From NCBI GenBank assembly GCA_037447655.1, contig JBBHKE010003074.1, forward strand, positions 1 to 64,000: DNA of 64,000 nucleotides, written 5' to 3'. Of the stretch, positions 30,632 to 40,680 are shown one piece after another. This DNA is from Zygnema cylindricum. Lineage: Eukaryota; Streptophyta; Zygnematophyceae; Zygnematales; Zygnemataceae. The translations under genes and the position numbers were made by a program. The notes under the pieces were generated by a model. It searched no databases, was not told the origin of the DNA, and worked only from the letters and a program-made list of their open reading frames with translations. How positions within the stretch are numbered: position 1 is the stretch's first letter; the number at the start of each line of letters is the position of its first letter.

Positions 30632-31603
30632 ATCTAGGGTGCCTATGTTCGATGGAACAGACTTCACTTATTGGGAGTTCACAATGGAGGGATTGCTTTT
30701 TGAGAAGCACTTATGGGGAATTGTTTCGGGACAAGTGAGATGTCCGCCACCTGGCTTTGGAGGAGCTTACTATGGAGAATCATCTGAGGCTGCCCAGAAT
30801 ATCAACCGGAGTTCAGATGCAACGGAAGGTGAAGGGAAAACCTTGCCGTGAATGGGGAATTAGGGGAGAAGGATAAAGGGACACCTATGGTGAGGGGGGC
30901 TAAGCTCTCAGCTATAGTACCACTCGTAAGGATTAAAACTGAAGAAAATGACACAAAAATATGGGAATATAAAAACACTATAGCAAAACATCTCATACTT
31001 AGATATGTGTCTAAGTCCATAGCTATCACTCTTTTAAGTCTATCCAAGTCTTCGGAAATCTGGGAAACACTAATTCAGATTTATAAGAGTGAGACTATAC
31101 AGAGGCAGTAATTAGTAAAACAGGAAATAGAGGCCTATGTTTATAAAGGCGGTAGCATGATAGAGTTTTGCGATGATATTGTTGCGTTATATGTTGAGCT
31201 TGCTAGTGCAGGATATGTAGAATCTGAGGAGACAAAGATTAATACACTAATCATGAAACTCCCAGATGAGTACGAAGACATCATTTACCGTATGCAGGAA
31301 ATCGATGTCTCCTCATGGACTTGGAGCATTACCATGGGGATAATTCTTGTGAGGGAAAGCACTTAGGAGCTTCGTCGGGGAAGTGACAGGGAGACTATAT
31401 TTACAGCTGGTGGTGACTGGCAGAAGCATGATGTGAGGAACGGCGATGACGATCGGAAACGTAATGAGAGGAAGAAAGACAAAGGTAAACCTTATCGGAA
31501 CTTTGGTGGAAAGAGAGGGAGGGGAAAAGAAAGGGGGGGTTTTTAAAAAGGGGTTTGCTTCGCTTGTAGGAAACCGGGTCACTATATAGAGGAGTGTCCT
31601 TGT
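30620..31603 (+). pseudogene. CopN2 gag
   Basis: Reads V-M-G-P-P-S-R-V-P-M-F-D-G-T-D-F, then YWEFTMEGLLFEKHLWGIVS and, after a stop at 30849, KIWEYKNTIAKHLILRYVS, SSEIWETLIQIYKSE, INTLIMKLPDEYEDIIYRM, a Gly/Arg/Lys-rich region, and a CCHC knuckle CFACRKPGHYIEEC at 31556-31597. Only about four stops interrupt it, so this is the best record of this family's Gag. The N-terminal residues EFQVMGPP are encoded across the LTR and primer site. Confidence 0.85.
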
Positions 31604-32482
31604 TTGGAAGAACTTAGAAGTTGGTATTTGAATGAGGAGGAAGAAGGGGAAGAGGAAAAAGAGGATGAAGAAATCTTGGAGCTTCTTCACATCGGTAGAA
31701 TGGAGAAGAGAGAAAAGTACACAGAAATTCCACGAAGACAACAATGTGCTTTTGGAGGTATAAGAGAAGTAAAGGGAAAGGAGGTACTTGAGGGAGTTAG
31801 ACATGATGTTGATGTCAAGGAGTGTAAAAAGTTTGACTTAGAAATGAGTAAGTCGGATCTAGGATCAATTATTGAAAAAGGGAAAAATAAAAATAATGAG
31901 GATAATTTTATAGGTATTTTGGAATTAAAAAACTGGTCGGAAATGGAGACTTCAACGGATTCCGAGGAAAGGGGAGAAGTGAAACAAGAAGGGGTTTTAA
32001 AGGATATTGGAGAAGAGGAATATCTAATGAAAGGTCTAGGGGAGGAGAAATATTTATTGGGAATAAATTTAGAAAGTGAGAGTGGAAAGAAATCCATGGG
32101 AGAGTGTGAGGAAAGTTTATTTTTTTGGGGTAATGGGTTTGACATCACTACAGGAAGTGATGGTATTCATGGAGGTGTGCCTGTAAAAGGGTTAGCATCT
32201 GGGTGTATGTTGCAGATTGGAGATGGGGCTGGCTGTTTGGATCGCAAGAGGGAAATCGGTTTGTGTGTGGATGGAAAAGTGATGAGGTGGATAAAATCTT
32301 TGCTCAGATTTATGATAAGTGGGATGCTAAATAAAATGTGTGATGTAATTATTATTTCATTTCATCTAATTCATTATTTTAAATACGAGAGCATTTTTCT
32401 TAAGTTATATAAAAGGAAAAAAAAAGAAAAAGGAAAAAGGGGAGGGAGTGTTTTTTTGTTTGTAATAGTTAAAAGGAAGTAG
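31604..32482 (+). CDS. CopN2 patched pol-derived ORF (292 codons)
   Basis: Open from just after the zinc knuckle. Order: a Glu/Lys-rich acidic segment, TEIPRRQQCAFGGIREV (compare EIPRRQKCALGAIRKA before the protease in Cop9), a charged spacer, GLGEEKYLLGINLESES (RT thumb; compare LGEARYILGIQMERD in Cop2), GFDITTGSDGIHGG (RNase H strand 1), GLASGCMLQIGDGAGC (compare CTSGYVLYVGEGACFW), VMRWIKSLLRF (compare LMWVKSLLQEL), then a short hydrophobic tail. Protease DTG, integrase, YVDD and RNase H Glu are all excised. It remains open although gag beside it is broken. Function unknown; it may be only a deletion scar or may have been kept for the non-autonomous life cycle. Confidence 0.65.
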   Translation: MEELRSWYLNEEEEGEEEKEDEEILELLHIGRMEKREKYTEIPRRQQCAFGGIREVKGKEVLEGVRHDVDVKECKKFDLEMSKSDLGSIIEKGKNKNNEDNFIGILELKNWSEMETSTDSEERGEVKQEGVLKDIGEEEYLMKGLGEEKYLLGINLESESGKKSMGECEESLFFWGNGFDITTGSDGIHGGVPVKGLASGCMLQIGDGAGCLDRKREIGLCVDGKVMRWIKSLLRFMISGMLNKMCDVIIISFHLIHYFKYESIFLKLYKRKKKEKGKRGGSVFLFVIVKRK

Positions 32483-32500
32483 ACTAGAAAATAAGGGGAG

Positions 32501-33811
32501 TGTTGATATTTGGGTATTTTCTAGGTCTTTATTAGATAGAAAAGAGTAGAGGCAGTCTGCCCCTGACTCCCTTCTCCAAGCCCCCACACTTGTCGTAGTC
32601 ACTAAAGGCTGGAGAGGGGAGCTAGAGCCATGGCTGCCTAAGCTCTCCAGAGAGACAAGAATAGATAATATAGGTATGTTTACCAAAATGGTATTTGACA
32701 GACCCAAGAATTGATCCTGGAACCTACCGTCGGTAAACCCGTCCCCGTAGTCGTTAGCTTTGTCCATTTAGTCTAGGGCTAGTGCTAGTACATATAGGGT
32801 TTGAAAGATATTTATATAGTTACAGGTAGGGAATTCCATTTAACTGATTACGGTATTCAGGGCATAGAAACAGTTGTTCTTGTAGCACCGGACGAAATAA
32901 ATAGTACAGACATTTATTTCGACGGTCCGTTTTAGTTACGATGTAAATCGGACGGCCGTGGTAAGCGCCGACATCGCTGAAAGGAAAATTTGGAAGTTTG
33001 CAGACGCCGCCACTCCGGATGACACATGGCAACATCGTACGGGATTACAGAATTTCCGAAACGACAGAAAACAAATCCGGGAGTGACAAATGTCGCACTA
33101 TGGCGACATCGTACAATGTACGTACAGAAATTACTCCGGCACTTGTACTTTCTTGTACGGTACCGTTTTCTAACGCGGCATGACCTGGCGCCACGTGGAG
33201 AGATAAGATTTGGAGGCAGGAATTCCAGAGAATATAAGAGAAAATCCGGATAGGACATTTGTTGACTTTTTAGCCATGTCGTACGATGACCGTACAAAAA
33301 GTACACCGGCATCTGTACCTTTATGTACTATACAGTAATGTGATTGGTCCGTACCTCAGTACTAGAGGGTTTAGAGAGGGGTATAGGACTTAGAATATTT
33401 CGGGTAGGTAGCTGACTCTCCCAGAGAGCACCTTGTATAAATGGCAAACTTTGGCCACCCATAACTATCAATTCAGTTGACCAAATTCATTGATTCTTGT
33501 TGATGCGGACTCAGGGGAGTCCAGGCTACACAGGAGTGTAGTCGGTCAGATTCTTTGCCTGCCAGGGTGGCTGCATTTCTAAGGGAAAGTCAAAGTGGGG
33601 GAATGTGTCCAAATCTCATATTCTAACTTTGCATTCTATGGTGGAACTGAGCACACAGAAAGTTTTATTTCACAAGGGTGAAGCTTTCATGGGGTTCTGA
33701 TTGACAAAGGGTCAATCATTTGGTTTTATATAAACTTGGAGTCGGCACTATCTAGATTAGCTTCCTTTGGACCTGCGAATTCTGTGTGGCAATGGAGCCC
33801 ATAGAATTTCA
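32501..33811 (+). repeat. CopN2 3' LTR (1311 bp)
   Basis: Starts TGTTGATATTTGGG after the purine tract GAAAATAAGGGGAG and ends ATAGAATTTCA, followed by GCTTA. Same 170-bp internal duplication (G-box-like CACATGGC at 33023 and CACGTGGA at 33192). Seven GTAC cores lie in 33281-33362. TATAAATGGC at about 33436 is the likely promoter. Confidence 0.93.
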
Positions 33812-33816
33812 GCTTA

Positions 33817-34209
33817 CAGCTTTAGGGGATCTAGGGGGAGAGGAGGTAGACATCGTGGACAAGGAGGCAGGTCACAGGGCCCAGGAGAGGCTCATATCAA
33901 CGTGATACCTCTCAGATGACCTGTTACAATTGTAACGCGATTGGGCATGGCTCTTTTGAATGCCCAGACAAAAGCAAGCAGTGTAACGTTTGTCATAGAT
34001 GGGGACACACTGGTCGCGGTTGTTATCAAAACAAGGGAGACAATCCCAGAGGGGGACAATTTAGAGGCGGAGGAAGTGGAGGAAGTGGAAGTAGCCTATC
34101 AGGTAGAGGGGATTTTGTTGGGGATGGGCCAATTGGACAGGATCAAGAATTTTTCGTTTCACTTATCGAGGAATCACAGGAAAAGGAAGATATTCTATTT
34201 CACACATGA
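33817..34209 (+). pseudogene. Cop5 Gag, C-terminal part with two zinc knuckles
   Basis: Resumes Gag after CopN2: an Arg/Gly-rich region (33817-33900), one frameshift, then two adjacent CCHC knuckles, CYNCNAIGHGSFEC and CNVCHRWGHTGRGC (33925-34020), and a second Gly-rich linker leading toward the protease. Two knuckles with a Gly-rich spacer also occur in Cop6, supporting a close relationship. Confidence 0.85.
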
Positions 34210-34480
34210 GGCAAGGAGAGTAAGGGAAAATTAAACAGTTGGATCATAGATTCAGGTGCCACACATCTCATGTGTTCAGATCCAGGACTATTCAGTGACA
34301 TTAGAAAACTCAGTATACCAAAATCCATCATAGTGGCTAATGGTTCAATGATGGTCATCGATACACTGGGAACAGTACGGTTGGATCTACCAACACAAGA
34401 TAGGGAAGGGAAAACTATAATCAATAGAGTACGCTTTAACAATGTGCTCAATAATCCAGGGGGTGCATTAATCTCTTAAG
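34210..34480 (+). pseudogene. Cop5 protease
   Basis: WIIDSGATHLMC with catalytic DSGA at 34249-34260, followed by DIRKLSIPKSIIVANGSMMV, GTVRLDLPTQD and FNNVLNNPGGALIS. The aspartic protease core is complete but is separated from Gag by a stop (about 34207) and ends in a stop at 34480. Confidence 0.85.
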
Positions 34481-34520
34481 TGTCGCACTGCTTCAAAAGA
34501 AAGGAGGAAGAGCCACATGC

Positions 34521-35798
34521 TTGGAAGGAGGAAGAATCATTTTCACTAGTAAAAAAGGGCCATTTGCAGAAGGCATTGTGACTGAAAATATGCAAAGTAG
34601 GTTGATTTGGAGAAAACCAGAAAATAGGACGGCAGATGAAAAAGGTCATCTCCATTCGGCAGAAGTCAACAAGGAGGACCTCACGTTGAGGCACCATCGT
34701 ATGTGTCACACTTCAGAGAGTAACATTAAGGAGATGATTCGTCATGGGGCGGTTCGAGGGCTAGATGTGGCAACAGGAGAGAAGGTCATTGTATGTGTTG
34801 GATGCACAAAAGGGAAACATAAAAGGAAGCCTCATCCGGTGAAAGATCTTCAATTCAAAGCGAATGCCCCTCTAGATCTAGTCCATGTAGATCTTTGTGG
34901 GGACACACATCTAGAAACCATTGGAAAAAACAAGTACATTATTCTGATAGTTGATGTTTTCAGCAGAAAGACATGGGTATATCTTTTAAAAGCTAAGTCA
35001 AACGCTCTTGAAACATTTAAAGACTTTGTGGTCATGGCTGAGAGGGAAAGCGGGAGGCAGGTAAAGGCGGTACGCTCAGACCGAGGAGGTGAATTTCTTG
35101 CTTTCGCCGATTACTGTAAAGAGACGGGGATTAAACAGCAGTTCACGGCTCCTTATTTCCCACAATCAAATGGAATTGCAAAGAGGAAGAATCGGACATT
35201 ACAAGAGATGGTACAAGCCATGCTCCATATGACGAAACTCACGCATCGTCTTTGGGGAGAAGCAATCAGGGCAGCTAACCATATAACGAACAGGAGAATA
35301 AACTCCGCTTTTGGCAACAAAACATCGGAGGAACTTTGGAGTGGACAAACACCTACGGTTAAATACTTAAGGATTTGGGGATATGAGGCTATGGGATACA
35401 TAGAGGAAAGAAATCGGGAGGGAAAGTTTGTTGCGCGGTCATGGGAAGGATATTTTGTGGGATATAGTGAGAACTCAATGCAATATAGAATTTACAACCC
35501 AGTCACTAGAAGGGTTAAAGAGTCTAAAAATGTGGAATTTAATGAGAACTTGGAATGGATGGTGAAGGGAGCTAATGAGTCCAATCGAGCTCAAGATTAT
35601 GAGGAGGAAAGTCATTATGAGAAGTTCACTGGAGAGGAGGAGGAAGATGACGAAGTTTTGTCAGACGTAGGGACGAAGAAAAAGGTGCGATTTGTAGAGA
35701 AACCTTTAAAGAGAGTTTCGACACCTAAGCTTAGCGGCAGTGAATCACAAAGACACAAGGTCATCAGAGAATCACCCAGAATCACCCAGTGGCACTGA
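34521..35798 (+). pseudogene. Cop5 integrase (425-codon open frame, catalytic Glu replaced)
   Basis: Uninterrupted. GAG-pre-integrase and HHCC zinc-binding domain: LRHHRMCHTSESN..VCVGCTKGKHK (residues about 55-105). Catalytic core: LVHVDLCGDTHLE (first Asp), AVRSDRGGEFLAF (second Asp) and FPQSNGIAKRKNRTLQEM, where the family has G-V-A-E-R-K-N-R, so the third catalytic residue is Lys. The C-terminal domain shows YLRIWGYEAMGYI, KFVARSWEGYFVGYS and an acidic tail. The integrase joins cDNA ends to target DNA; this copy should be catalytically dead although its frame is intact. Cop6 retains the Glu. Confidence 0.9.
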
Positions 35799-35799
35799 C

Positions 35800-36854
35800 A
35801 ACATGACATCAGAAGAGACACCCCTAGAGAAGGATGATGATGAAAAAATTGAGAACAGTGATTCGGACAAGGAATTTGCAAAAGACGTACGGAGAAGTAA
35901 GAGATCCAAAAAAGGTAAGGCACCGGAACGATTCTCACCTGGACAGTTTTATAAAAAACAAACCAGCTACCAAAGGGCAATTTCCGAAATTAGAGAAAGA
36001 AGGGCGAAATCTTTTCTCTTATGAAAGGCAATTACACAAAATCGTCTGGCGAATCCTCAATCATATCAAGAGGCTAGAGACTCGGACGAATGGGAAGAGA
36101 AGTGGACACCGGCGTTTATCAAAGGATTTAATTATGTAAAATCAAATGGGTGTTTTGAAGAGGTAGTTTTACCGGTTGGTAAGAAGGCGATAGACTGAAA
36201 GTGGGTTTTTACAAGACAAATACGAGAGCTTCGGCAGAAATTCTTAAGTATAAGGCACGGTTAGTATGTAAGGGCTTCCAGCAAAAGGAAGGTATTGATT
36301 ATTCGGAGACATTTGCTCTTGTAGTTAAGTTTGATTCATTGCGCGCAATTATTGCAATGGCGGCGGCGGGAGGAATGCACATCCAACAGATGGATGTAGA
36401 GACGACCTTTTAAAATGGTGAATTGGAGGAGGAGGTGTATATGAAAATTCCAGCAGGAGTTCCTAGAAAGAATGGTAAGGTATGGAGGTTGTGGAAGGCT
36501 TTGTATGGTTTGAAGCAGGCACCGAGAACATGGAACCATAAGCTTCACAAGGTTTTACTAAATTTGGGATTTAAGAGACTTACAGCAGATTGTGGATTGT
36601 ATATTCGGGGAGAAGGTTGGGACATGATAACATTTAGTGTATTCGTCGATGACTTCATTTCCATCTCTCACAACTTGGAGTTACTTGGGGAATTAAAGAT
36701 TGAATTTCGAAAGCACTTTAGAATTACAGATTTAGGGGATACACAATACATTGTGGGAATTCAGATTCAAAGGAGGAGGAACGGAGACATTAAGTTGAGC
36801 CTAGAGCAAATATGCAAAAGAGGTACTAGAAAGATTTCGGTTCTTAGATTGTAA
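35800..36854 (+). pseudogene. Cop5 reverse transcriptase
   Basis: An acidic/basic linker (to about 36000) precedes RT pieces in three frames: FYKTNTRASAEILKYKARLVCKGFQQKEGIDYSETFA and IQQMDVETTF (36201-36413), then a stop, then 36423-36854 with ELEEEVYMKIPAG, VWRLWKALYGLKQAPRTW, FSVFVDDFISISH (catalytic F-V-D-D) and DLGDTQYIVGIQI. Motifs A and C are both kept. RVT_2 type. Confidence 0.88.
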
Positions 36855-37583
36855 GCCACTTGGAACTCCCTTTGATCCTCAAGACAAGCCTTCTAACTTT
36901 GTTAAAAGTCCCGAGGTTGATGCCCCGTATAGGGAGGCGGTCAGAAGCTTAATGTATTTGAGTGTCGGTACTAGGCCAGATATTAGTGCCGCAGTGAGCA
37001 TGGTTAGTCGGTATTGTAGCAATCCGAAAAAAATACATTGGGAGGCAGTGAAGAGAATCCTTAGATATTTGGCTGGGAACACTTGGTCTTGGAATTGTTT
37101 ATAAGAAAGGTGAGAGCTTGAGTTGTTATGGATATTGTGATGCCGACTATGGAGGGGACCATGATACAAGAAGGTCTACGTCTGGATATGTGTTTTTACT
37201 TGCTGGAGGAGCTATCTCGTGGAATTCCCGTTTGCAACCTACTTTGGCACTTTAATCAACGGAGGCGGAATATATGGCTGCATGTCGTGCTGCGAAGAAT
37301 GCTATGTGGATTAAAGAATTCCTATCGGAGGTTGGAGTGGAAAAAGAATGCATGCAAATACTAAGTGATAATATGTCTTCCATTGCACTTAGTAAAAATC
37401 CTATTTTGCTTAAGCGCACTAAACACATTAAAATTCAGTGGCATTTTGTTCGAGATTTGGTTGCAAAAAAAAGAAGTTGAATTTTCGTTTGTTCCTACAG
37501 AAGAACAAGCTGCTGATATGTTAACCAAAGCAGCATTGAAGGAAGTCTATGAAATGGGAAAGACGTTAGTGGGCATGGAGTAA
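36855..37583 (+). pseudogene. Cop5 RNase H
   Basis: APYREAVRSLMYLSVGTRPDISAA and [14 protein letters not shown] (36920-37085) lead into RNase H, then two frameshifts. MAACRAAKNAMWIKEFL, MQILSDNMSSIALSKNP and RTKHIKIQWHFVRDLV (37274-37480) and FSFVPTEEQAADMLTKA (37480-37545) complete the domain. The first catalytic Asp region is scrambled by frameshifts. Confidence 0.85.
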
Positions 37584-37618
37584 GAGGGGGCTTTGAGTGT
37601 CTCAGTAAGAGGGGGAAT

Positions 37619-38192
37619 GTTAGGATATTGTACTGAGCACTCACTTAGCGACGAGATAATCTCGTAGCTAAAGTAGCGACGACTAGCAGTGAAAGTAGTC
37701 TCGTCGCTAAATATTTGAAGTGACGTAGAAGTTAGCGACGAAGTAGTTTCGTCGCTGGGTATTTGAAGTGACGTAGAAATTAAGTGTTTGTTTCGTTTTC
37801 ACGTATGTTTGAATAGTACTATAGAAGTGACGTGGAAATTGCTTGGTAGTTTCGGTTCACGTAAGTTTAAGTCATACTGTGTGGTTCAAGTTGGTTCGCG
37901 GTTGACTTTCCTAGTTGTACCGTGTTGTTCAAGTCGGTTCAACTTATTGGTCATGCATTTCACCACGTTGGTTCCTACGCGTTTCTAGTCGTGTACCTAT
38001 ATATATATTTGTTGAGACTTCGTGGTAGTATCATCTTTCGGAGGCATAGCTTGTGAAGAAGGCGTAGAAAGGTCAGAAGTAAAGGGAAGGAAGATATGGA
38101 GTTGTATTTGCATTGTGCTCAATATAAATATTGAATGTTTTTGGAGGAACACTATTGTTGTGTGCGTATTTTATTTGGTTTGTAATCTTTCA
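37619..38192 (+). repeat. Cop5 3' LTR (574 bp)
   Basis: TGTTAGGATATTG..TTTGTAATCTTTCA. It contains three GAAGTGACGTRGAA boxes (37717, 37765, 37824), overlapping inverted AGCGACGA/TCGTCGCT repeats, and the TATATATATATTTG promoter region at about 38002. Confidence 0.92.
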
Positions 38193-38554
38193 AGGGAGGG
38201 TGGATAAAAAGGTGAGGGAGAAGGAGAGGCAAAAGTGGAAGGTGCAAGGATAGTGGGTGGGAGAAGAGCTAGGGGATAGGGAGAGGGGACTGTGAGAGAA
38301 ATAAAGAAGAGAAAAGGATTGAGATATTAAAGAAGAGAAGGCGGGAGAGGGGGCAAGGGAGAGGGAGTCTTAGAGGGAGAGGATCAAAGATAAGGTAACG
38401 GGGAAATTCAGAGAGGTAGCCGGAGAGGGAAGGGGAAATTAAAGTGGAGAGTAATAGGGAGAAGAAGCAAGAGAGAGATATGGAGAGAGAAAGAGATAGA
38501 AAGAGTGATTGAGAGATAGTGAGAGGAAAAGGGTGTGTGAGACGAAGTGGAAGA
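38193..38554 (+). repeat. GA-rich low-complexity tract
   Basis: About 360 bp almost wholly purine on the + strand (repeated GGAGAGGGA, AAGAGAG, GAGATAG units) between the Cop5 and Cop6 ends. No coding signal. The - strand open frame over it is a composition artefact. Confidence 0.85.
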
Positions 38555-39040
38555 TGATTAGATCTTAAAAATTGAGCGGAAGCATCGATAAAAATATTTA
38601 CACACGAGAGAGGACAGTCGATAAAAGTCAATATATTTCATGAACATTTTTCCCCAATAATCAGTGTATCTTTTCCCTCCCACTACTCAGTATTTAGTAT
38701 ACATCAGGCATCACGTCACTACTTCAAACTATAAACCAAGACAAAATTAGAGTGCGCACTAAATAAAACAAAATAAACAAATCAACACAAAACTAGGTAG
38801 TACTAATGTACTACCGAAAAGTACACAGAAGACCAAATAGCGACAAAACCTAACACACCAAACAGTATCTGTACCTCATCGTCGCCAAACCGAATCTACG
38901 CGAGACCGGGAATCTTCAAAACAACCTACGAAACATAATAAGACAAAAGACAAGACCACACGCTTGACAACAAAAGATAAACTAAAACTATTCGATCGCG
39001 CGCCAGGCCGCAACAACCGAATACCATTTTGATGCTAACA
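38555..39040 (-). repeat. Cop6 3' LTR (486 bp)
   Basis: Matches the 5' LTR (46239-46739) throughout, with a short deletion near its end. On the - strand it starts TGTTAGCATCAAAATGG after the polypurine tract TTTGAGAGGGAGAT. Confidence 0.92.
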
Positions 39041-39059
39041 ATCTCCCTCTCAAAATAGT

Positions 39060-39701
39060 AATCATTACACCAAGCCTAATTTAGGTCTTCCTCTCAAGAT
39101 TACTGCATGAGCCGCAGCTTTCATCAGCATATTCGCGGATTCCTCCAATGTCGACACGTATAAAAATTCAATCTCTTTCGCAGCGACCAAATTGTGTACG
39201 AATTGCCACTGAATCCTAATACGCTTTGTCGTTTTGTGAAATACATGATTCTTGACCAACGCCATTGAGCTCATACTATCAGAAAAGATATTCATACATC
39301 CAATAAAAATCTTTAATTCTCCAAGTAACTCCTTGATCCAAATTGACGCCTAAGAAGTATGACCCGCGGCCATATATTCTGCTTCAATTGAACTCAGTGC
39401 GACAGTCGGCTAAAGTCATGAGCTCCAAGAAATTGTCGCGCCGCGAAAGCCAAATGCATAACCGGACGTTGACTTTCCTGTATCAAAGTCGCCGCCCCAG
39501 TCCACATCACAATATCCCACCCAACCAAAGATGTCCGTCCAAATCGAAATAATAAACTTATCTTGACCGTACCTGCAAGGTAACAAAATATCCTCTTCAT
39601 GGCCTGCGAATGAATCTTTTTTGGAGCCTGACAAAATCGGCTCACGACTAAGACTGTCGCTTAAATATCTGGTCGTGTGGCCACACTAAAATACATTAAA
39701 C
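39060..39701 (-). pseudogene. Cop6 RNase H
   Basis: From right to left: SLMYFSVATRPDI (at the Cop7 insertion point), SRFCQAPKKIHSQAMKRIFCYLAGT, VGYCDVDWGGDFDTGKSTSGYAFG (catalytic Asp in VDWGGD), ATISWSS, then after a frameshift MNIFSDSMSSMALVKNHVFH, RTRIQWQFVHNLVAAKEIEF (as IRIQWQFVHN) and MLMKAAAHA. The domain is complete in layout with at least one frameshift. Confidence 0.85.
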
Positions 39702-40665
39702 TGCTGAAAAGAGGTAATGAATAGTTCACTTCTCTAATTTATTTCCACTTTAAAGAGAGAGAAGGAGGATCAAATGCACGCCATGGCTGCCCCGTATATA
39801 TAGAAAGTGGCTGATTTAGCAGTAGAGTTGAGAGAGAGTGAGGATCAAATGCACGCCATGGCTGCCGCGATATTTAGAAAGTGGCAAATTTAGGAGTAAA
39901 GGATATTTTACCATAATCATGCCTAGGTCCAAATTTGAACCTGGGCTTGCGGACAACTATGTAGTCCTACGATTTATCCACTAATGCGTTATCAAAACGA
40001 TACACGTAACGGGTTTCAAAGATATATACACATTAACGCGAGAACTAATTAACACCTGACTAACAAAGAAGAACAGTTCATGCATGTACGCGAATCTGAA
40101 CCGTGTAAAATATATTTTGATTGGACAACCGACATTATAGCCGCCACCAAAGTAAGCTTTTGGCGGCATACGGAGATAGCGTCACGCGGTGCCACGTGGC
40201 ACCACATTATTTGATACCAGAGATGATGGGTGGAGGAATCATGGCTCCCGATTTGATAGGTGTCACCTTTTAGACCTTGTCGTACAATGGTCGTACAATA
40301 AGTACATCGCCCATTGTACCTTCTTCTGCTATATAGTGTTCCTATTAGACTACGGTTTAGTAGTAGGTAGTCATGAGTAGGCAGACCAAGACTTAGTGAT
40401 ATTTAGGGACCTCTCTCTATAAGAGAGCTTGTAACTATAAAGGTCATCTTTGACCAACCATAACTTACTACTTAGGGGAGCAAATTCAGTGATTCTTTTT
40501 GCGTTTGACTCTAAGGAATCTTCTCCTCACAGGGGTTAGGGTGGTCAAAATATTTTTGTGCCTGGGTGGCGCTTATTCAGTGGGAAAGTGGAAGGGGGAA
40601 ATATTATCCTAGAGGCTTTACATAGGTTGCTCATTCTATGGGTCAATGGAGACCACCGATTTTTA
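39702..40665 (+). repeat. Cop7 5' LTR (964 bp)
   Basis: Starts TGCTGAAAAGAGGTAATG, like SoloC at 61327. A GGATCAAATGCACGCCATGGCTGCC block is present twice (about 39768 and 39842). tRNA-like module on the - strand at about 39910-40000 (B box complement of AAATTTGAACC, 39931-39941; A-box-like GCATTAGTGGATAA). G-box CCACGTGGCACC at about 40192, GTAC cluster 40280-40320. Confidence 0.9.
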
Positions 40666-40680
40666 GGTTATGGGCCCACC
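40666..40680 (+). other. Cop7 primer-binding site
   Basis: GGTTATGGGCCCACC immediately after the LTR end, identical to the CopN2 site and complementary to the initiator tRNA-Met anticodon arm. Confidence 0.85.

Larger units (their letters stand above)
29313..33811 (+). mobile_element. CopN2: non-autonomous copia-derived retrotransposon
   Basis: 4499 bp bounded by GCTTA duplications: LTRs of 1304 and 1311 bp, an intact primer site, gag with a zinc knuckle, and a 292-codon patched pol frame. Same family as CopN1 but with a 170-bp tandem duplication inside each LTR. It lacks protease, integrase and RT catalytic motifs. Its presence inside Cop5 makes it younger than Cop5. Confidence 0.93.
27805..38192 (+). 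mobile_element. Cop5: full-length Ty1/copia element, interrupted by CopN2
   Basis: 5' LTR 27805-28364, primer site, gag, protease, integrase, RT, RNase H, polypurine tract and 3' LTR 37619-38192. Without the 4.5 kb CopN2 insertion it is about 5.9 kb, typical for copia. LTRs are about 560-574 bp and clearly diverged, and the flanking pentamers (ACGGC and AGGGA) do not match, so it is an old copy. The polypurine tract AGTAAGAGGGGGAA precedes the 3' LTR. Confidence 0.92.

Noticed and set aside
38269-38631. 120-codon - strand ORF over the purine tract
   Set aside because: Low-complexity Ser/Leu/Phe composition produced by the GA-rich repeat; no motif.
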